DNA of 64,000 nt. Origin: Stutzerimonas stutzeri. Its GTDB lineage: Bacteria; Pseudomonadota; Gammaproteobacteria; Pseudomonadales; Pseudomonadaceae. Below, in pieces: positions 1-12,440 of this stretch (its first letter is position 1; each line of letters starts with the position of its first letter). Position numbers and translations under genes: made by a program. The notes under the pieces were generated by a model that saw only the letters and a list, made by a program, of their open reading frames with translations, was not told the DNA's origin and did no database searches. The stretch is from the NCBI RefSeq assembly GCF_024448955.1, contig NZ_JAMOIH010000005.1, positions 247,619 to 311,618 on the forward strand. The letters run 5' to 3'.

Positions 1-834
1 AATCAGCGACATCACCATGCCCAGGCTTTGCGCCCAGTCCGGCAGCGCGGTGTAGTGCAGGTGATGCGGGCCGGCCCAGATGTAAACGGTGATCAGCGCC
101 CAGAAGTGAACGATCGACAGGCGATAGGAATACACCGGGCGTTCGGCCTGCTTCGGCACGAAGTAATACATGATCCCCAAGAAGCCAGCGGTCAGGAAGA
201 AGCCCACGGCGTTGTGCCCGTACCACCACTGCACCATGGCGTCGGTGGCGCCGGCGTACAGCGAGTAGGACTTCGTCGCCGTGACCGGAATTTCAAGGTT
301 GTTGACCACGTGCAGGATCGCCACGGTCAGGATGAAGCCACCGAAAAACCAGTTGCCAACGTAGATATGCTTGACCTTACGCGTGGCCAGCGTGCCGAAG
401 AACACGATCGCGTAGGACACCCAGACGATGGTGATCAGAATGTCGATCGGCCACTCCAGCTCGGCGTATTCCTTGGAGCTGGTAAAGCCCAGCGGCAGGG
501 TGATCGCGGCGAGCAGGATCACCAGCTGCCAACCCCAGAAGGTGAACGCGGCCAGTTTGGGCGCGAACAGTGTGGCCTGGCAGGTGCGCTGGACGGAGTA
601 GTACGAGGTTGCGAACAATGCGCAGCCACCGAAGGCGAAAATCACCGCGTTTGTGTGCAAGGGTCGTAAGCGACCGAAGCTCGTCCAGGGCAGGTCGAAG
701 TTGAGCGCGGGCCAGGCAAGCTGTGCGGCGATGAGAACGCCGAGCCCCATCCCGACGATTCCCCAAACCACCGTCATGATGGCGAATTGGCGGACCACCT
801 TATAGTCATAGGCGGTACTGGTTGCTGTGTTCAT
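1..834 (-). CDS. ccoN: cbb3-type cytochrome c oxidase subunit I CcoN (5' part, runs off the window)
   Basis: This is the haem-copper catalytic subunit of the high-affinity cbb3 terminal oxidase in the inner membrane, which reduces O2 to water. Reading the minus strand from the ATG at 834 gives a continuous frame of 278 residues to the window edge, beginning [18 protein letters not shown]. It has several hydrophobic helices and a typical CcoN stretch with low-spin haem surroundings ([14 protein letters not shown]). The family is usually about 475 residues, so roughly 200 C-terminal residues are missing. An ANR/FNR-like box lies about 110 bp upstream, inside the neighbouring divergent gene, which fits oxygen-controlled expression. 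Confidence 0.95.
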   Translation of the reverse strand, partial: MNTATSTAYDYKVVRQFAIMTVVWGIVGMGLGVLIAAQLAWPALNFDLPWTSFGRLRPLHTNAVIFAFGGCALFATSYYSVQRTCQATLFAPKLAAFTFWGWQLVILLAAITLPLGFTSSKEYAELEWPIDILITIVWVSYAIVFFGTLATRKVKHIYVGNWFFGGFILTVAILHVVNNLEIPVTATKSYSLYAGATDAMVQWWYGHNAVGFFLTAGFLGIMYYFVPKQAERPVYSYRLSIVHFWALITVYIWAGPHHLHYTALPDWAQSLGMVMSLI

Positions 835-915
835 GTACGGGCTTCCATCCACGGTAATGAGCATGTTTTTCGTCGCGGTAAGCAGACGTTTCTTTCACTG
901 AAAAGCGGGGCAAGG

Positions 916-1599
916 ATGAGCAAAGGGCAAATGGCCGGTATTGACGCCGATCAATACTCGCAGGGCGATGAAATCCCATTCATCAGAGCCGACCAGCCAC
1001 AAGGCGAGGCGTGCGGCAGCTTGATTCTGGCGCACGGAGCGGGCGCGCCGATGGACAGTCCGTTCATGCAACAAATGACCGAACGGCTTCTGGCACGCGG
1101 GGTAGCGGTCTTTCGTTTTGAGTTCGCCTACATGGCCGAGCGCCGCGCGACCGGGCGCAAACGGCCGCCCAATCCACAGGCGCAGTTGCTGCAAGAGTGG
1201 CGTGCGGTGTATCGCTCGGTGCGACAGCAAACCGCAGGTCGGTTGGCGATTGGTGGCAAGTCAATGGGGGGAAGAATGGCCAGTCTGCTGGCCGATGAAT
1301 TGGAGGCTGATGCGCTGGTGTGTCTGGGCTATCCGTTCTACGCCACCGGCAAACCGGACAAGCCCCGCGTGGCGCACCTTGCCGAACTGCGCACGCCGAC
1401 GCTGATCGTCCAGGGCGAGCGCGATGCCTTGGGCGATCGGGAGACGGTTAGCGGTTATGCGCTAGCGCCAGCGATTCGCCTCCATTGGCTCGCGGCCGCG
1501 GACCATGATCTCAAGCCGCTGAAGCGCTCGGGACTGACTCACGAACAGCATCTGGACAGTGCCGCAGGCGAGGTTGCGGCGTTTCTATGTAAGCCATAG
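916..1599 (+). CDS. alpha/beta hydrolase, KANL3/Tex30-like
   Basis: A protein of about 227 residues with the fold of small cytosolic serine hydrolases. The oxyanion-side motif LILAHGAGAPMDS is followed by the nucleophile elbow GKSMGG (serine in G-x-S-x-G), a likely acid in QGERDALG and a likely catalytic His in ADHDLKP, the classical Ser-Asp-His order. The frame stays open upstream to 787, but that would run into the ccoN start, so I take the ATG at 916 (AAGG just upstream) or possibly the ATG at 931. The substrate is unknown. It diverges from ccoN and carries ccoN's putative ANR box in its first codons. Confidence 0.8.
   Translation: MSKGQMAGIDADQYSQGDEIPFIRADQPQGEACGSLILAHGAGAPMDSPFMQQMTERLLARGVAVFRFEFAYMAERRATGRKRPPNPQAQLLQEWRAVYRSVRQQTAGRLAIGGKSMGGRMASLLADELEADALVCLGYPFYATGKPDKPRVAHLAELRTPTLIVQGERDALGDRETVSGYALAPAIRLHWLAAADHDLKPLKRSGLTHEQHLDSAAGEVAAFLCKP
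941..954. promoter_or_regulatory. ANR/FNR-type box for ccoN
   Basis: The sequence TTGACGCCGATCAA matches the FNR/ANR consensus TTGAT-N4-ATCAA at 9 of 10 defined positions. It is centred about 113 bp upstream of the ccoN ATG. If it sat at the class II position (-41.5), transcription of ccoN would start near 906 with a -10 around 912-918. The box lies within the first codons of the divergent hydrolase gene. Assignment to ccoN is inferred from family knowledge of ANR-controlled cbb3 operons. Confidence 0.6.
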
Positions 1600-1624
1600 C
1601 GCCGTCCGAGAGTGTCTGGCTTCG

Positions 1625-1797
1625 TGAGCAAGGACTCGGTATCCCCCTCGCTCCTACGGGGCTGCGGGGTTCGCTTAGCCTGGAGAGCACCGCACCCCGG
1701 TACAGGAATGCGACGTTTCGCCTGATTGAACGGTATTACCGTAGGGCCGAACTTGTTCGGCCTTCTCAATCTTTGGCCGAATGAATTCGGCCCTACG
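1625..1797. repeat. composite palindromic repeat, inverted copy
   Basis: The spacer between the hydrolase and aer holds a diverged, reverse-oriented copy of the composite element that is tandemly duplicated near 45 kb. It has a GTAGGAGCGAG-type arm at about 1625-1660, a decayed central hairpin near 1690-1720, and a clear inverted pair GTAGGGCCGAA ... TTCGGCCCTAC at 1741-1797. There is no ORF here. Confidence 0.7.
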
Positions 1798-1825
1798 TTC
1801 AGGCTGAACGCACAGACCCTAGACA

Positions 1826-1853
1826 GCAAAACGCCCGTGGCAACACGGGCGTC
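1826..1853 (-). terminator. intrinsic terminator of aer
   Basis: On the minus strand a 9-bp perfect stem (ACGCCCGTG/CACGGGCGT, 4-nt loop) is followed by TTTT. It sits 20 bp after the aer stop codon. Confidence 0.8.
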
Positions 1854-1872
1854 ATAGAGGCACGACCTCTGC

Positions 1873-3441
1873 TCAGCGATTGAAACGCTCCACCAGGGTG
1901 TATTGCGACCGGGCTGTGTTGGCCAGATCCTCGGAAAGCAACGCCGAACTCTGTGCATCGCCCGTCGTCTGCACCGCGAGACGCGCAATATTGCCGACGT
2001 TGTGGCTGATTTCGTCTGCCACCGCGCTCTGCTGTTCGGTTGCCGAGGCAATCTGCGACGTCATGTCGATGATGCTTTCCACCGCCGTGCTGATGCCGGC
2101 AAGTGCCTTGTCCGCGTCGACCACTTGTTCCACGCCACGGCTCGCCTGCACGCGTCCCTGCTCGGTGGTCTCGACGGCATGCCGTGCCTGCACCTGCAGT
2201 TTTTCGATCAGCTGATGGATCTGGCCGGTGGCGGCAGCGGTGCGTTGGGCCAATTGACGGACCTCGTCGGCGACCACCGCGAAACCGCGGCCGCTTTCCC
2301 CGGCGCGTGCCGCTTCGATGGCCGCGTTGAGCGCCAGCAGGTTGGTCTGGTCGGCGATGCTCTTGATCACATCGACCACTGTGCCGATTTCTTCGCTGTT
2401 ATGTGCCAGTGCCGAAACCGCATCGCCGGTTTCCGTGACGGCATGAGCCAGCAGTTCGATGGCCTTGCGGGTCTGAGCACCGATTTCACGGCCTTGGGCC
2501 GTCAGCTGGCTGGCCTGCTCCGTAGCCCCGGCGGCCAGAGCGACGTTGCTGGCGACTTCCTGGGTCGTTGCGGCCATCTGGTTGATGGCTGTGGCGACCT
2601 GCTCGGTTTCGTGGTGCTGACGAGCCAGACCGTCCGAACAACTGTGCGCCAGTTCATCAGCCCGCTTGGCCTGCTGCTGCAGTTGCACGGCGCTGTCCTG
2701 CAGGCGAGTCAGACAGGTTTTCAGCCGCGCATGCTCGCTGAGCATCGCCATCTCCAGCCGGGCTTCGACGCCCTGACTGTCGGTGTACATCCGGGCAATC
2801 ATCGGATCGCTCATCGATTGCTCGGCCAGGCGCACCAGGCGATTTACGCCACGCATCTGCCAATGGCGCCCGGCCAGGCCCAGCGGTACGGATAGCAGCG
2901 CAGCCAGCGCGAAGCCCCAAGCGTGATTGAGCCAGAAACCGACCATGAAGCCGATCTGGCTGGTCAGGATGAAAGGGAGCCAGTTGACCACCAGCGGCAG
3001 CCACTTCTCTCGCCGTGGCACGCCGCTTTTGCCGGCATTCAGCCGGGCATAGAGCGCTTCGGCCCGCTGTATCTGTTCGCGGGTGGGCTTGGTACGGACC
3101 GACTCGTAACCGATCACATTGCGCTGCATATCCAGCACCGGAGTCACATAGGCGTTGACCCAGTAATGGTCGCCGTTTTTGCGTCGATTCTTGACGATGC
3201 CCATCCAGGGCTTGCCTGCCTTGAGCGTCGTCCACATATGCTCGAATACTGCGGAAGGCACGTCCGGATGACGGATCAAGTTATGCGGGGAGCCGATCAA
3301 CTCGCCGCGATCGAAGCCGCTGACTTCGGCAAAGATATCGTTGCAGTAGCTGATTTTGCCTTTCAGATCGGTAGTGGATATCAGCCGTTGCTGATCGGGA
3401 AATGCATATTCGCGCTGGGTGATGGGCTGGTTGTTTCGCAT
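1873..3441 (-). CDS. aer: aerotaxis receptor Aer-like methyl-accepting chemotaxis protein
   Basis: A 522-residue PAS-containing chemoreceptor that probably senses redox/energy state through FAD and signals to CheA/CheW. An N-terminal PAS domain (about residues 15-115, with [10 protein letters not shown] and [15 protein letters not shown]) precedes a short hydrophobic hairpin near 155-205 and a long coiled-coil signalling domain. The kinase-control hairpin is intact ([16 protein letters not shown]). The open frame extends 29 codons further upstream, but the Aer family begins at [12 protein letters not shown], so the ATG at 3441 is chosen. It is a single gene with its own terminator. Substrate is inferred from family similarity only. 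Confidence 0.92.
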   Translation of the reverse strand: MRNNQPITQREYAFPDQQRLISTTDLKGKISYCNDIFAEVSGFDRGELIGSPHNLIRHPDVPSAVFEHMWTTLKAGKPWMGIVKNRRKNGDHYWVNAYVTPVLDMQRNVIGYESVRTKPTREQIQRAEALYARLNAGKSGVPRREKWLPLVVNWLPFILTSQIGFMVGFWLNHAWGFALAALLSVPLGLAGRHWQMRGVNRLVRLAEQSMSDPMIARMYTDSQGVEARLEMAMLSEHARLKTCLTRLQDSAVQLQQQAKRADELAHSCSDGLARQHHETEQVATAINQMAATTQEVASNVALAAGATEQASQLTAQGREIGAQTRKAIELLAHAVTETGDAVSALAHNSEEIGTVVDVIKSIADQTNLLALNAAIEAARAGESGRGFAVVADEVRQLAQRTAAATGQIHQLIEKLQVQARHAVETTEQGRVQASRGVEQVVDADKALAGISTAVESIIDMTSQIASATEQQSAVADEISHNVGNIARLAVQTTGDAQSSALLSEDLANTARSQYTLVERFNR

Positions 3442-3574
3442 GTGGAATACGCCTGGCAAATTCGAGATGTCTTGCGTGCTTCTGATTGTTATACGGTCGG
3501 TTGACCGTGCTGTTTGTCTTAACGGCACGCAAACCGATTAGTTGAGAAGTGATGGATAAGTGGTCACCGCAAAG

Positions 3575-3612
3575 TAAAAACGCCCGCCGCAGATCAATGC
3601 GAACGGGCGTTC
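3575..3612 (-). terminator. intrinsic terminator of acnA
   Basis: On the minus strand the stem ACGCCCG/CGGGCGT with a loop of about 17 nt is followed by a run of five T. It lies just downstream of the acnA stop. Confidence 0.75.
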
Positions 3613-3633
3613 CGGCGGCGGCGCGGCGAGCGC

Positions 3634-6309
<2,676 letters not shown>

Positions 6310-6604
6310 TCGTCTCTCCTTTTTGCCCGCACGGTCGGGCTGGCTGGATGGGAAGCGTTATGTTGAAGCTAGCTTCTGATGGCATGTTTCGCCACGAAGC
6401 TGGCCGCCGACCAGCGTCGACGGCAATGGAGCGCCTCGGTGTTTGCGGGCACCTGACGGGCTATATTCGGGCCCGATTGATTCCAGTAACTGTTCACTGG
6501 ACCGGGGCAGCGAGCTTGGGGTTCCCCTCTCGGCTATCATGTGCGGCTTTGGTCGCAGAGCGCTCGCGCGCCGATGTGCCTTCGCGCTGACTACAGGACG
6601 CACC

Positions 6605-7654
6605 ATGAAAACACTGCTGCTGCATTGCCGACCGGGCTTTGAGAACGAAGTCTGTGCAGAAATCAGTGATCAAGCCGCACGCCTCGATGTGACGGGCTAT
6701 GCCAGGGCGAAACCGGACAGCGCCTGCGCTGAATTCATTTGTAGCGAGGAAAATGGTGCGCAGCGGCTGATGCGCGGTGCACGCTTCGCGCGGCTGATCT
6801 TCCCCCGACAATGGGCCCGAGGCGATTATCTGGCGCTGCCGGAGACTGATCGGATCAGCGTGCTGCTCGACCGTCTCAAATCCTATCCGGTCTGTGGAAG
6901 CCTCTGGCTGGAAGTGCTGGACACCAACGACGGCAAGGAACTGTCGACCTTCTGCCGCAAGTTCGAGGCGCCGCTGCGCAAGGCGCTGACGAAAGCGGGT
7001 CGATTGAGCGTGGGCGGTGACGGCCCGCGTTTGCTACTGACATTCAAAAGTGGTCGCGAAGTTTTCCTTGGTATCGCTGAGGCAGATAACAGCGCAATGT
7101 GGCCGATGGGTATCCCGCGTCTGAAATTCCCGCGGCAGGCGCCGAGCCGGTCGACGTTGAAGCTGGAAGAGGCCTGGCATCACTTCATTCCCCGTGATCA
7201 GTGGGACGAGCGGCTGGCGGCGGGCATGACTGCCGTGGATTTGGGCGCCTCGCCGGGCGGCTGGACCTGGCAGCTGGTCAACCGTGACATCGAGGTGATG
7301 GCCGTGGATAACGGCCCGATGAACGAAGCGTTACTCGAGTCGGGGCTGGTTGGCCATTACCGGGCCGATGGCTTCGCCTTTCGCCCCAAGCGTGCGGTGG
7401 ATTGGATGGTCTGCGATATCGTCGAGAAACCTGCAAAAAATGCCGCTTTGCTGGAGACCTGGATTGGCGAAGGCCTGTGTCGCGAAGCGGTGGTTAACTT
7501 CAAACTGCCGATGAAACAACGCTATGCCGAGGTGAAACGTTTGCTGGAACGGATTGCCGATGGGCTTGCCGAACGAGGGGTGAAAGCGAGCATCGGCTGC
7601 AAGCAGCTTTACCATGATCGCGAAGAAGTGACCTGCCATCTGCGTCGGCTGTGA
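6605..7654 (+). CDS. rlmM: 23S rRNA C2498 2'-O-ribose methyltransferase RlmM
   Basis: This SAM-dependent enzyme methylates the ribose of C2498 in 23S rRNA before 50S assembly. The 349 residues comprise an N-terminal THUMP-like part and a C-terminal Rossmann methyltransferase. The SAM-binding motif DLGASPGGW lies at residues 212-220 and a later KLPMKQRY helix carries expected catalytic lysine surroundings. The open frame extends 54 codons upstream, but MKTLLLHCRPGFE is the conserved RlmM start, at the ATG of 6605. tusA follows 66 bp downstream on the same strand with its own ribosome-binding site. Confidence 0.96.
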   Translation: MKTLLLHCRPGFENEVCAEISDQAARLDVTGYARAKPDSACAEFICSEENGAQRLMRGARFARLIFPRQWARGDYLALPETDRISVLLDRLKSYPVCGSLWLEVLDTNDGKELSTFCRKFEAPLRKALTKAGRLSVGGDGPRLLLTFKSGREVFLGIAEADNSAMWPMGIPRLKFPRQAPSRSTLKLEEAWHHFIPRDQWDERLAAGMTAVDLGASPGGWTWQLVNRDIEVMAVDNGPMNEALLESGLVGHYRADGFAFRPKRAVDWMVCDIVEKPAKNAALLETWIGEGLCREAVVNFKLPMKQRYAEVKRLLERIADGLAERGVKASIGCKQLYHDREEVTCHLRRL

Positions 7655-7720
7655 CGCTTGGCCAAGTGACCGCGCGATCTGTCTGGGCGACAATGCCGAC
7701 CTGTTTTTAGGGAGTTTGTG

Positions 7721-7972
7721 ATGTCTCAATCTGTTGAACTGTCCGCCGACGCTGTGCTTGATGCCAGCGGCCTCAACTGCCCCGAGCCGGTGATGATGCT
7801 GCACAACAAGGTACGCGGCTTGGGTGGGGGCGAGTTGCTCAAGGTCATCGCGACCGATCCGTCTACCCAGCGCGATATCCCGAAATTCTGCGTGTTCCTT
7901 GGGCATGAGTTGGTCGAGCAACAGGCCGAAGAGGGAACCTACCTGTACTGGATTCGCAAGAAGCTCGATTGA
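7721..7972 (+). CDS. tusA: sulfurtransferase TusA
   Basis: A small cytosolic sulfur carrier (83 residues) that accepts persulfide sulfur from IscS and passes it on towards 2-thiouridine of tRNA and other sulfur pathways. The diagnostic motif is present: [20 protein letters not shown], whose cysteine carries the persulfide. GGAG lies 6 bp before the ATG at 7721. A GTG immediately upstream in frame is not needed. It is convergent with the small membrane gene of the oxidase cluster, 10 bp between stops. Confidence 0.94.
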   Translation: MSQSVELSADAVLDASGLNCPEPVMMLHNKVRGLGGGELLKVIATDPSTQRDIPKFCVFLGHELVEQQAEEGTYLYWIRKKLD

Positions 7973-7982
7973 TTCTGAGCAC

Positions 7983-8342
7983 TCACACGCAAGGCGGCAG
8001 AAACGCCAGCTGAAGGCCGACAAACGCCGTCGACAACGCCGCGATGAAATGAATCCCCGATGCGACCTTGGTGACGAATACCTGGCGTTCGTCGAGATCA
8101 TGTGGCGGCCGTGAGAGTCTCCAGGACCGCCACCCCAGCCAAAGCAGCAGAGCAACCACTACCAAGGTGAATATGCCAAAACTCGCGTTCAGCCAATTGA
8201 AGATTCCCAGATTGGGATCAGGCGGTGCGATCGTACATGCCACCGCGTGCGAGCCGTACAGGGCGGCGAACCAGATGCTCCAGATGATCAGGCCGAAGGG
8301 GATCTGCATCGGATGAAACACTGACGTGCGCCGGTAACTCAT
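7983..8342 (-). CDS. small membrane protein of the caa3 oxidase operon
   Basis: A 119-residue protein with three likely membrane helices (near residues 14-35, 54-72 and 92-112). I do not recognise a named family. Its start codon overlaps the last base of the subunit I/III stop codon (TGATG), so it is almost certainly translated from the oxidase operon. A structural or assembly role in the oxidase (a subunit IV-like part) is inference from position and size. Its 3' end is convergent with tusA. Confidence 0.75.
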   Translation of the reverse strand: MSYRRTSVFHPMQIPFGLIIWSIWFAALYGSHAVACTIAPPDPNLGIFNWLNASFGIFTLVVVALLLWLGWRSWRLSRPPHDLDERQVFVTKVASGIHFIAALSTAFVGLQLAFLPPCV

Positions 8343-10873
8343 CAGGCACCTCCCCAGGCCGACGGGAATAGAACGATCGCCGCGTAGGCACTCCAGACCA
8401 CGCCAAGGTTGTAGTACCAGAGCTGCTCGACGACCACTGGCTCGTACGGCGCCATCTCACCCACATAACCGTGATGCACCCGCAGCATCTGCAGCAACGT
8501 ACAGATGGTTGCCAGGCCACAGTGGATCAGGCTGTAGGCGAGGATCACAAAGATCACCGCGTCGTGGGCGGTTTCGGTTATCTGCAAGTTGGCGCTCAGC
8601 AACACCCACAACAAGGTGCCGAACTGCGCCACACCGATGGCGGTCACCACACCCAGGTTGCCCATCAGGCCGCTGATATCGCCACGGCGCAGCCGCGCCG
8701 GTATGACACGCATCCACAGCGTACCGAGGGTCAGCAGAACGGCACTGGCGAGCATCAGCCAGCCGTTCAGCTGCGACTGCTCCGGTACCTGCCATTGCGG
8801 TGAGACGGTCCACAGATAGAACCAGCCGAACAGCAGCGACAGGTACAGCGTGCCATTGGCCAGCAAAGTGACGCCCATGCCCCAGAGCCCTGGGCCGTCG
8901 AAGGTGCGCGAATGCAGCGGAGGCTCGCCGGGCTGGGTGCGTGCATCCGGTGCGGCGGTTGGATGCGCGCCGTTTTCCCAGGACCAGCGGAACAGCACGA
9001 TCAAGGTAGCGACCGTCGCGATCAGTGCCCCCCAGTAGACCTTGTGCAGCAGGCTCAGGCAGAGCGCGGCGAGAAATACCGAGGCCACGAACGGCCACCA
9101 GCTATTTCCGGGCAGATGAATGACCTCACGTACCTTGCCACTCAGCGGGTCCGAGCCCCAGGTTTCCCGTCGTCCATGGTCGATGGTCGTCAGCGCATGT
9201 TCGGCGCGGGCGATGCTGTGGGGCAGATCCGGATCCTTCCACAGCGGATGACGGTCGGTGATGTCCGGCAGGCTGACGAAGTTGTACGGGCTCGGTGGCA
9301 GGCTGGTCGCCCATTCCAGCGTGTCGGCGTTCCAGGGATTGGTCTTGGCGGGCTGACCGAAGCGGAAGTGCAACACGATGTCCAGCAGTATGGTGCCGAT
9401 ACCGATGGCCATGATGAAGCTGCCGATCGATGAGATCAGATTGGGTATGTCCCAGCCCAGACCGGTGTCGTAGGTGTAGACCCGGCGCGGCATGCCTATC
9501 AGGCCGGTCCAGTGCATAATCAGGAAGGTGGTGTTGAACCCGATGAATACGAGCCAGAACCCCCAGCGTCCCAGGCGTATGGAAGGCATGCGGCCGGAGA
9601 AATGCGGCAGCCAGTAGTAGAGTCCGGCCATCAACGGAAAGAACATACCGCCCACCAGTACGTAATGCATGTGCGCGACGACGAAATGGGTGTCGTGTAC
9701 CTGCCAGTCGAAGGGCACCAGCGCCACCATCACGCCGGTCAGGCCGCCGCAGACGAAGACGATGAGAAACCCGACCAGCCAAAGCATCGGGACGTGATAC
9801 ACCGGCTTGCCCAGCCACAGAGTCGCGATCCAGGCGAAGATCTGCACCCCGGTGGGGATGGCCACCAGCATGCTCGCAGCCGAGAAGAAGCCCAGTGCAA
9901 GCGCCGGGATACCCACCGTGAACATGTGATGGACCCAGAGCCCGAAGCTGAGAAAGCCTGTGGTCAGGACGCCCAGCACCACCCAACGATAGCCCACCAG
10001 CGGACGCTGGCAGAACACTGGCAACAACGTCGAGACGATGCCCGCGCCGGGCAGAAAGATGATGTAGACCTCGGGATGGCCGAACAGCCAGAACAGGTGC
10101 TGCCAGAGCACCGGGTCGCCGCCCTTGGCCGTGTCGAAAAAGGGCAGGCCGGCGGCGCGCTCCAGCTCCAGAAGAATACTGCCCAGAATCAGCGGTGGGA
10201 AACCGATGACGATCATCATCGCCATCACCAGGATGTACCAGGCGTAAATCGGCATCTTGTGCAGTGCCATGCCGTTGGTGCGGGTGCGCAGGATCGACAC
10301 CACCAACTCGACGCCCGCGCTCACCGCCGAAATTTCGACGAAGGTGATGCCCAGCAGCCAAAAGTCCGAATTCACGCCCGGCATATGCGAGGCGCTGGAC
10401 AGCGGCGTGTACATGAACCAGCCAGCCTTGGGCGCTACGCCGAGAAATACGCTGGACAGCAGAATGATCCCGCCGAAGAGATAGCAGAAATAACCGAGGG
10501 CCGAGAGCCGGGGAAAGACCAGATCCCGCGCGCCGAGCATCTTGGGTATCAGATAGACCGCTAGCCCTTCCATCATCGGCACGGCAAACAGAAACATCAT
10601 CACCGAGCCGTGCATGGTGAAGATCTGGTTGTAGACGTCCGGCTCCATCAGCACGTAGCCGGGCATGGCGAGTTGCGTGCGGATCAGCATCGCCATCAGC
10701 CCGCCAATCAGAAAAAACACGCCCCCAGTGACCATGAAGCGTAGGCCGATGCTGGTGTGGTTGACGATGGTCAGCGCACGCCAGCCGCGTGGGTTGCCCC
10801 AGACATCATTGAATTGATCGTGAAGCTGATCCGGATCGGTAGAAGGGGCGCTGCCCCTGAACGAAGAAATCAT
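8342..10873 (-). CDS. ctaD: caa3-type cytochrome c oxidase, subunit I fused to subunit III
   Basis: One chain of 843 residues in the inner membrane combines the catalytic haem-copper subunit and subunit III. The first 545 or so residues are COX1: the D-channel glutamate and cross-linked His-Tyr lie in GHPEVYI, the CuB histidines in WVHHMF, and the haem ligands in HDTHFVVAHMHY. After a linker with charged segments, residues from about 640 on are COX3-like, with five helices. I start at the ATG of 10873, which overlaps the coxB stop as ATGA and has GGAG upstream. Seven further codons are open upstream. The I/III fusion recalls Thermus caa3. Confidence 0.94.
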   Translation of the reverse strand: MISSFRGSAPSTDPDQLHDQFNDVWGNPRGWRALTIVNHTSIGLRFMVTGGVFFLIGGLMAMLIRTQLAMPGYVLMEPDVYNQIFTMHGSVMMFLFAVPMMEGLAVYLIPKMLGARDLVFPRLSALGYFCYLFGGIILLSSVFLGVAPKAGWFMYTPLSSASHMPGVNSDFWLLGITFVEISAVSAGVELVVSILRTRTNGMALHKMPIYAWYILVMAMMIVIGFPPLILGSILLELERAAGLPFFDTAKGGDPVLWQHLFWLFGHPEVYIIFLPGAGIVSTLLPVFCQRPLVGYRWVVLGVLTTGFLSFGLWVHHMFTVGIPALALGFFSAASMLVAIPTGVQIFAWIATLWLGKPVYHVPMLWLVGFLIVFVCGGLTGVMVALVPFDWQVHDTHFVVAHMHYVLVGGMFFPLMAGLYYWLPHFSGRMPSIRLGRWGFWLVFIGFNTTFLIMHWTGLIGMPRRVYTYDTGLGWDIPNLISSIGSFIMAIGIGTILLDIVLHFRFGQPAKTNPWNADTLEWATSLPPSPYNFVSLPDITDRHPLWKDPDLPHSIARAEHALTTIDHGRRETWGSDPLSGKVREVIHLPGNSWWPFVASVFLAALCLSLLHKVYWGALIATVATLIVLFRWSWENGAHPTAAPDARTQPGEPPLHSRTFDGPGLWGMGVTLLANGTLYLSLLFGWFYLWTVSPQWQVPEQSQLNGWLMLASAVLLTLGTLWMRVIPARLRRGDISGLMGNLGVVTAIGVAQFGTLLWVLLSANLQITETAHDAVIFVILAYSLIHCGLATICTLLQMLRVHHGYVGEMAPYEPVVVEQLWYYNLGVVWSAYAAIVLFPSAWGGA

Positions 10874-11847
10874 GGAGCGAGCGTCTCCAGCCAATCGGCA
10901 ATCTGATCGAGGGTTTCTGGCGGAACGTCATCGTGGGCAGGCATGCCGTTACCAAATTTGAGCGACTTGTGTTCGCGCAACCAGCGGCGCAGTCCTTCGT
11001 GGTCGTTTTCGATCACCCCGGCACCCAGCGACGGGCGGCTGGCCAGGTCGGTCAGGTCCGGTGCTCGATTGCCGTCGGTTATTCCCGCGACGCGATGACA
11101 TTGGCCGCAGCGTTCATCAAAGACCTGGCCGGCCGCACCGGGTGCGCGCTGCGTGAAGCTGAGGTTTTCCCTCGCGGCGATCCAGGCGTCGAAGTCGGCG
11201 GTGGTCTGGGCTTCGACATGGAGTTTCATGTGGGTGTGCTGAAGGCCGCAGAACTCCGAGCACTGCCCATGAAAGATCCCAGCATGCCCGGCTTCGATGC
11301 GAATGACGTTGGTTCGACCCGGCAGCATGTCCATCTTTCCGCCAAGACGAGGAACCCAGAACGAGTGGATGACGTCCGCGCTGGTGACATGCACGTCTAT
11401 CAGGCGGCCGGCTGGGATGATCAACTGATTGGCCGTGGTAACGCCGCTGTCGGGGTAGTGCACTTCCCACCACCATTGATGGCCGGTGACCTCCACCTTC
11501 AGCGGTTGCTCGCCGTCCACCGGAAGCGGAATCATGCCGCGGCCAGTGGGGATGCCGAATATCAGCAGCACGATGATGCTCACGCTTGGCAGCACGACGC
11601 CGCCACCGATGATCCACCAGCGATTGAGCCGTATCGCCTGTTCCTCGCTGGTCTGGCGTGGCTTGCGCGCCAGCGCATAGACCCACAGCGCACTGACCAC
11701 CAGTAGCACCAGCGTGGCGAAGGCGAACATGCCCCACCAGACATTCGCCACCTGCCTTGCCATGGGACTGGCCGGGTCGAGCGTCGACAGCGGGCCGCTA
11801 CACGCGGCCAATAAAGGAACTGCCAGCGCCAGCGTGGTCCATTTCAA
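10870..11847 (-). CDS. coxB: cytochrome c oxidase subunit II with fused cytochrome c domain
   Basis: This subunit takes electrons into the caa3 oxidase. A lipoprotein-type signal (VPLLAACSG, lipobox cysteine) is followed by two membrane helices, the CuA cupredoxin domain (QWWWEVHYP, then CSEFCGLQHTHM holding the CuA ligands) and a C-terminal class I cytochrome c domain with CGQCH and a likely Met ligand in GNGMPAH. No ATG is in frame near the expected start. The best fit is the TTG at 11847, giving about 325 residues. The longer open frame is antisense to the DUF2231 gene. It overlaps the next gene by 4 bp. Confidence 0.85.
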   Translation of the reverse strand: MKWTTLALAVPLLAACSGPLSTLDPASPMARQVANVWWGMFAFATLVLLVVSALWVYALARKPRQTSEEQAIRLNRWWIIGGGVVLPSVSIIVLLIFGIPTGRGMIPLPVDGEQPLKVEVTGHQWWWEVHYPDSGVTTANQLIIPAGRLIDVHVTSADVIHSFWVPRLGGKMDMLPGRTNVIRIEAGHAGIFHGQCSEFCGLQHTHMKLHVEAQTTADFDAWIAARENLSFTQRAPGAAGQVFDERCGQCHRVAGITDGNRAPDLTDLASRPSLGAGVIENDHEGLRRWLREHKSLKFGNGMPAHDDVPPETLDQIADWLETLAP

Positions 11848-11898
11848 GAGGCTGCCGGCTCGTTCGGCGCGTTCCCCTTTCTGCCGCTGGAGTGCCGG

Positions 11899-12363
11899 AT
11901 GGCCAATGACCAAAGTTCCATTCACAGCCGCGCCGCGATTGCCGGACACCCCCTGCATCCGATGCTGATCCATTTCCCGGTAGCGGCGCTGATCGGCTTG
12001 CTGCCGGTCGATCTCGCCCATATCTGGACGCTGGACGATTTCTGGTGGCGTGCCGGAATCTGGCTCGCCGGTGTGGGCGCATTGGGCGGCTGGGTCGCGA
12101 GCATCTTCGGCCTGATCGATCTGCTCACGGTGCGCGAGATTCGTCAGAAGATCACCGCCTGGTGCCATGCGATCCTTGCGGTGATGATGCTTTCGCTGGC
12201 TTCGCTCAACTGGTTGCTGCGCTTCCAGAACGAGGGGGACAACATTCACCTCTGGGCGCTGTACCTGTCCGCGATCACGGCCGCATTGATCTCGCTGGCC
12301 GCCTATCTGGGGGGGCGACTGGTCTATGAGCATGCCGTTGGGGTCGATCTGGACAAGGTCTGA
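11899..12363 (+). CDS. DUF2231 family membrane protein
   Basis: A 154-residue predicted inner-membrane protein with four hydrophobic helices. It begins with the family's typical GHPLHPMLIHFPVA stretch, whose histidines have been suggested to bind metal or haem. GGAG precedes the ATG at 11899. It diverges from coxB with only about 50 bp between start codons, so the two share a promoter region. Members of this family often sit beside oxidase or redox genes. A role in the caa3 oxidase is plausible but inferred only from position. Confidence 0.85.
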   Translation: MANDQSSIHSRAAIAGHPLHPMLIHFPVAALIGLLPVDLAHIWTLDDFWWRAGIWLAGVGALGGWVASIFGLIDLLTVREIRQKITAWCHAILAVMMLSLASLNWLLRFQNEGDNIHLWALYLSAITAALISLAAYLGGRLVYEHAVGVDLDKV

Positions 12364-12440
12364 CCTGGGCTGCAGTGGGTGAGGCTTGAATCGTTCGGTC
12401 ATGGGTGCTATTCAGTTCGGTCCGGCGGTTGGGTCATGGG

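Noticed and set aside
3481..3560. Possible sigma-28 promoter of aer
   Set aside because: TTAAG and ACCGACCG on the minus strand resemble the two boxes, but the spacing and -10 fit are poor compared with the fliC and fliS promoters.
9512..10564. Long plus-strand frame of 350 codons opposite the oxidase gene
   Set aside because: It is the antisense shadow of the COX1 coding region; composition (His, Gln, Arg rich) is typical of shadow frames in GC-rich DNA.
11848..12402. N-terminal extension of coxB to a 510-residue protein
   Set aside because: The extra 185 residues are polar, unlike any subunit II, and lie antisense to the clear DUF2231 gene; the lipoprotein signal starts near 11847.
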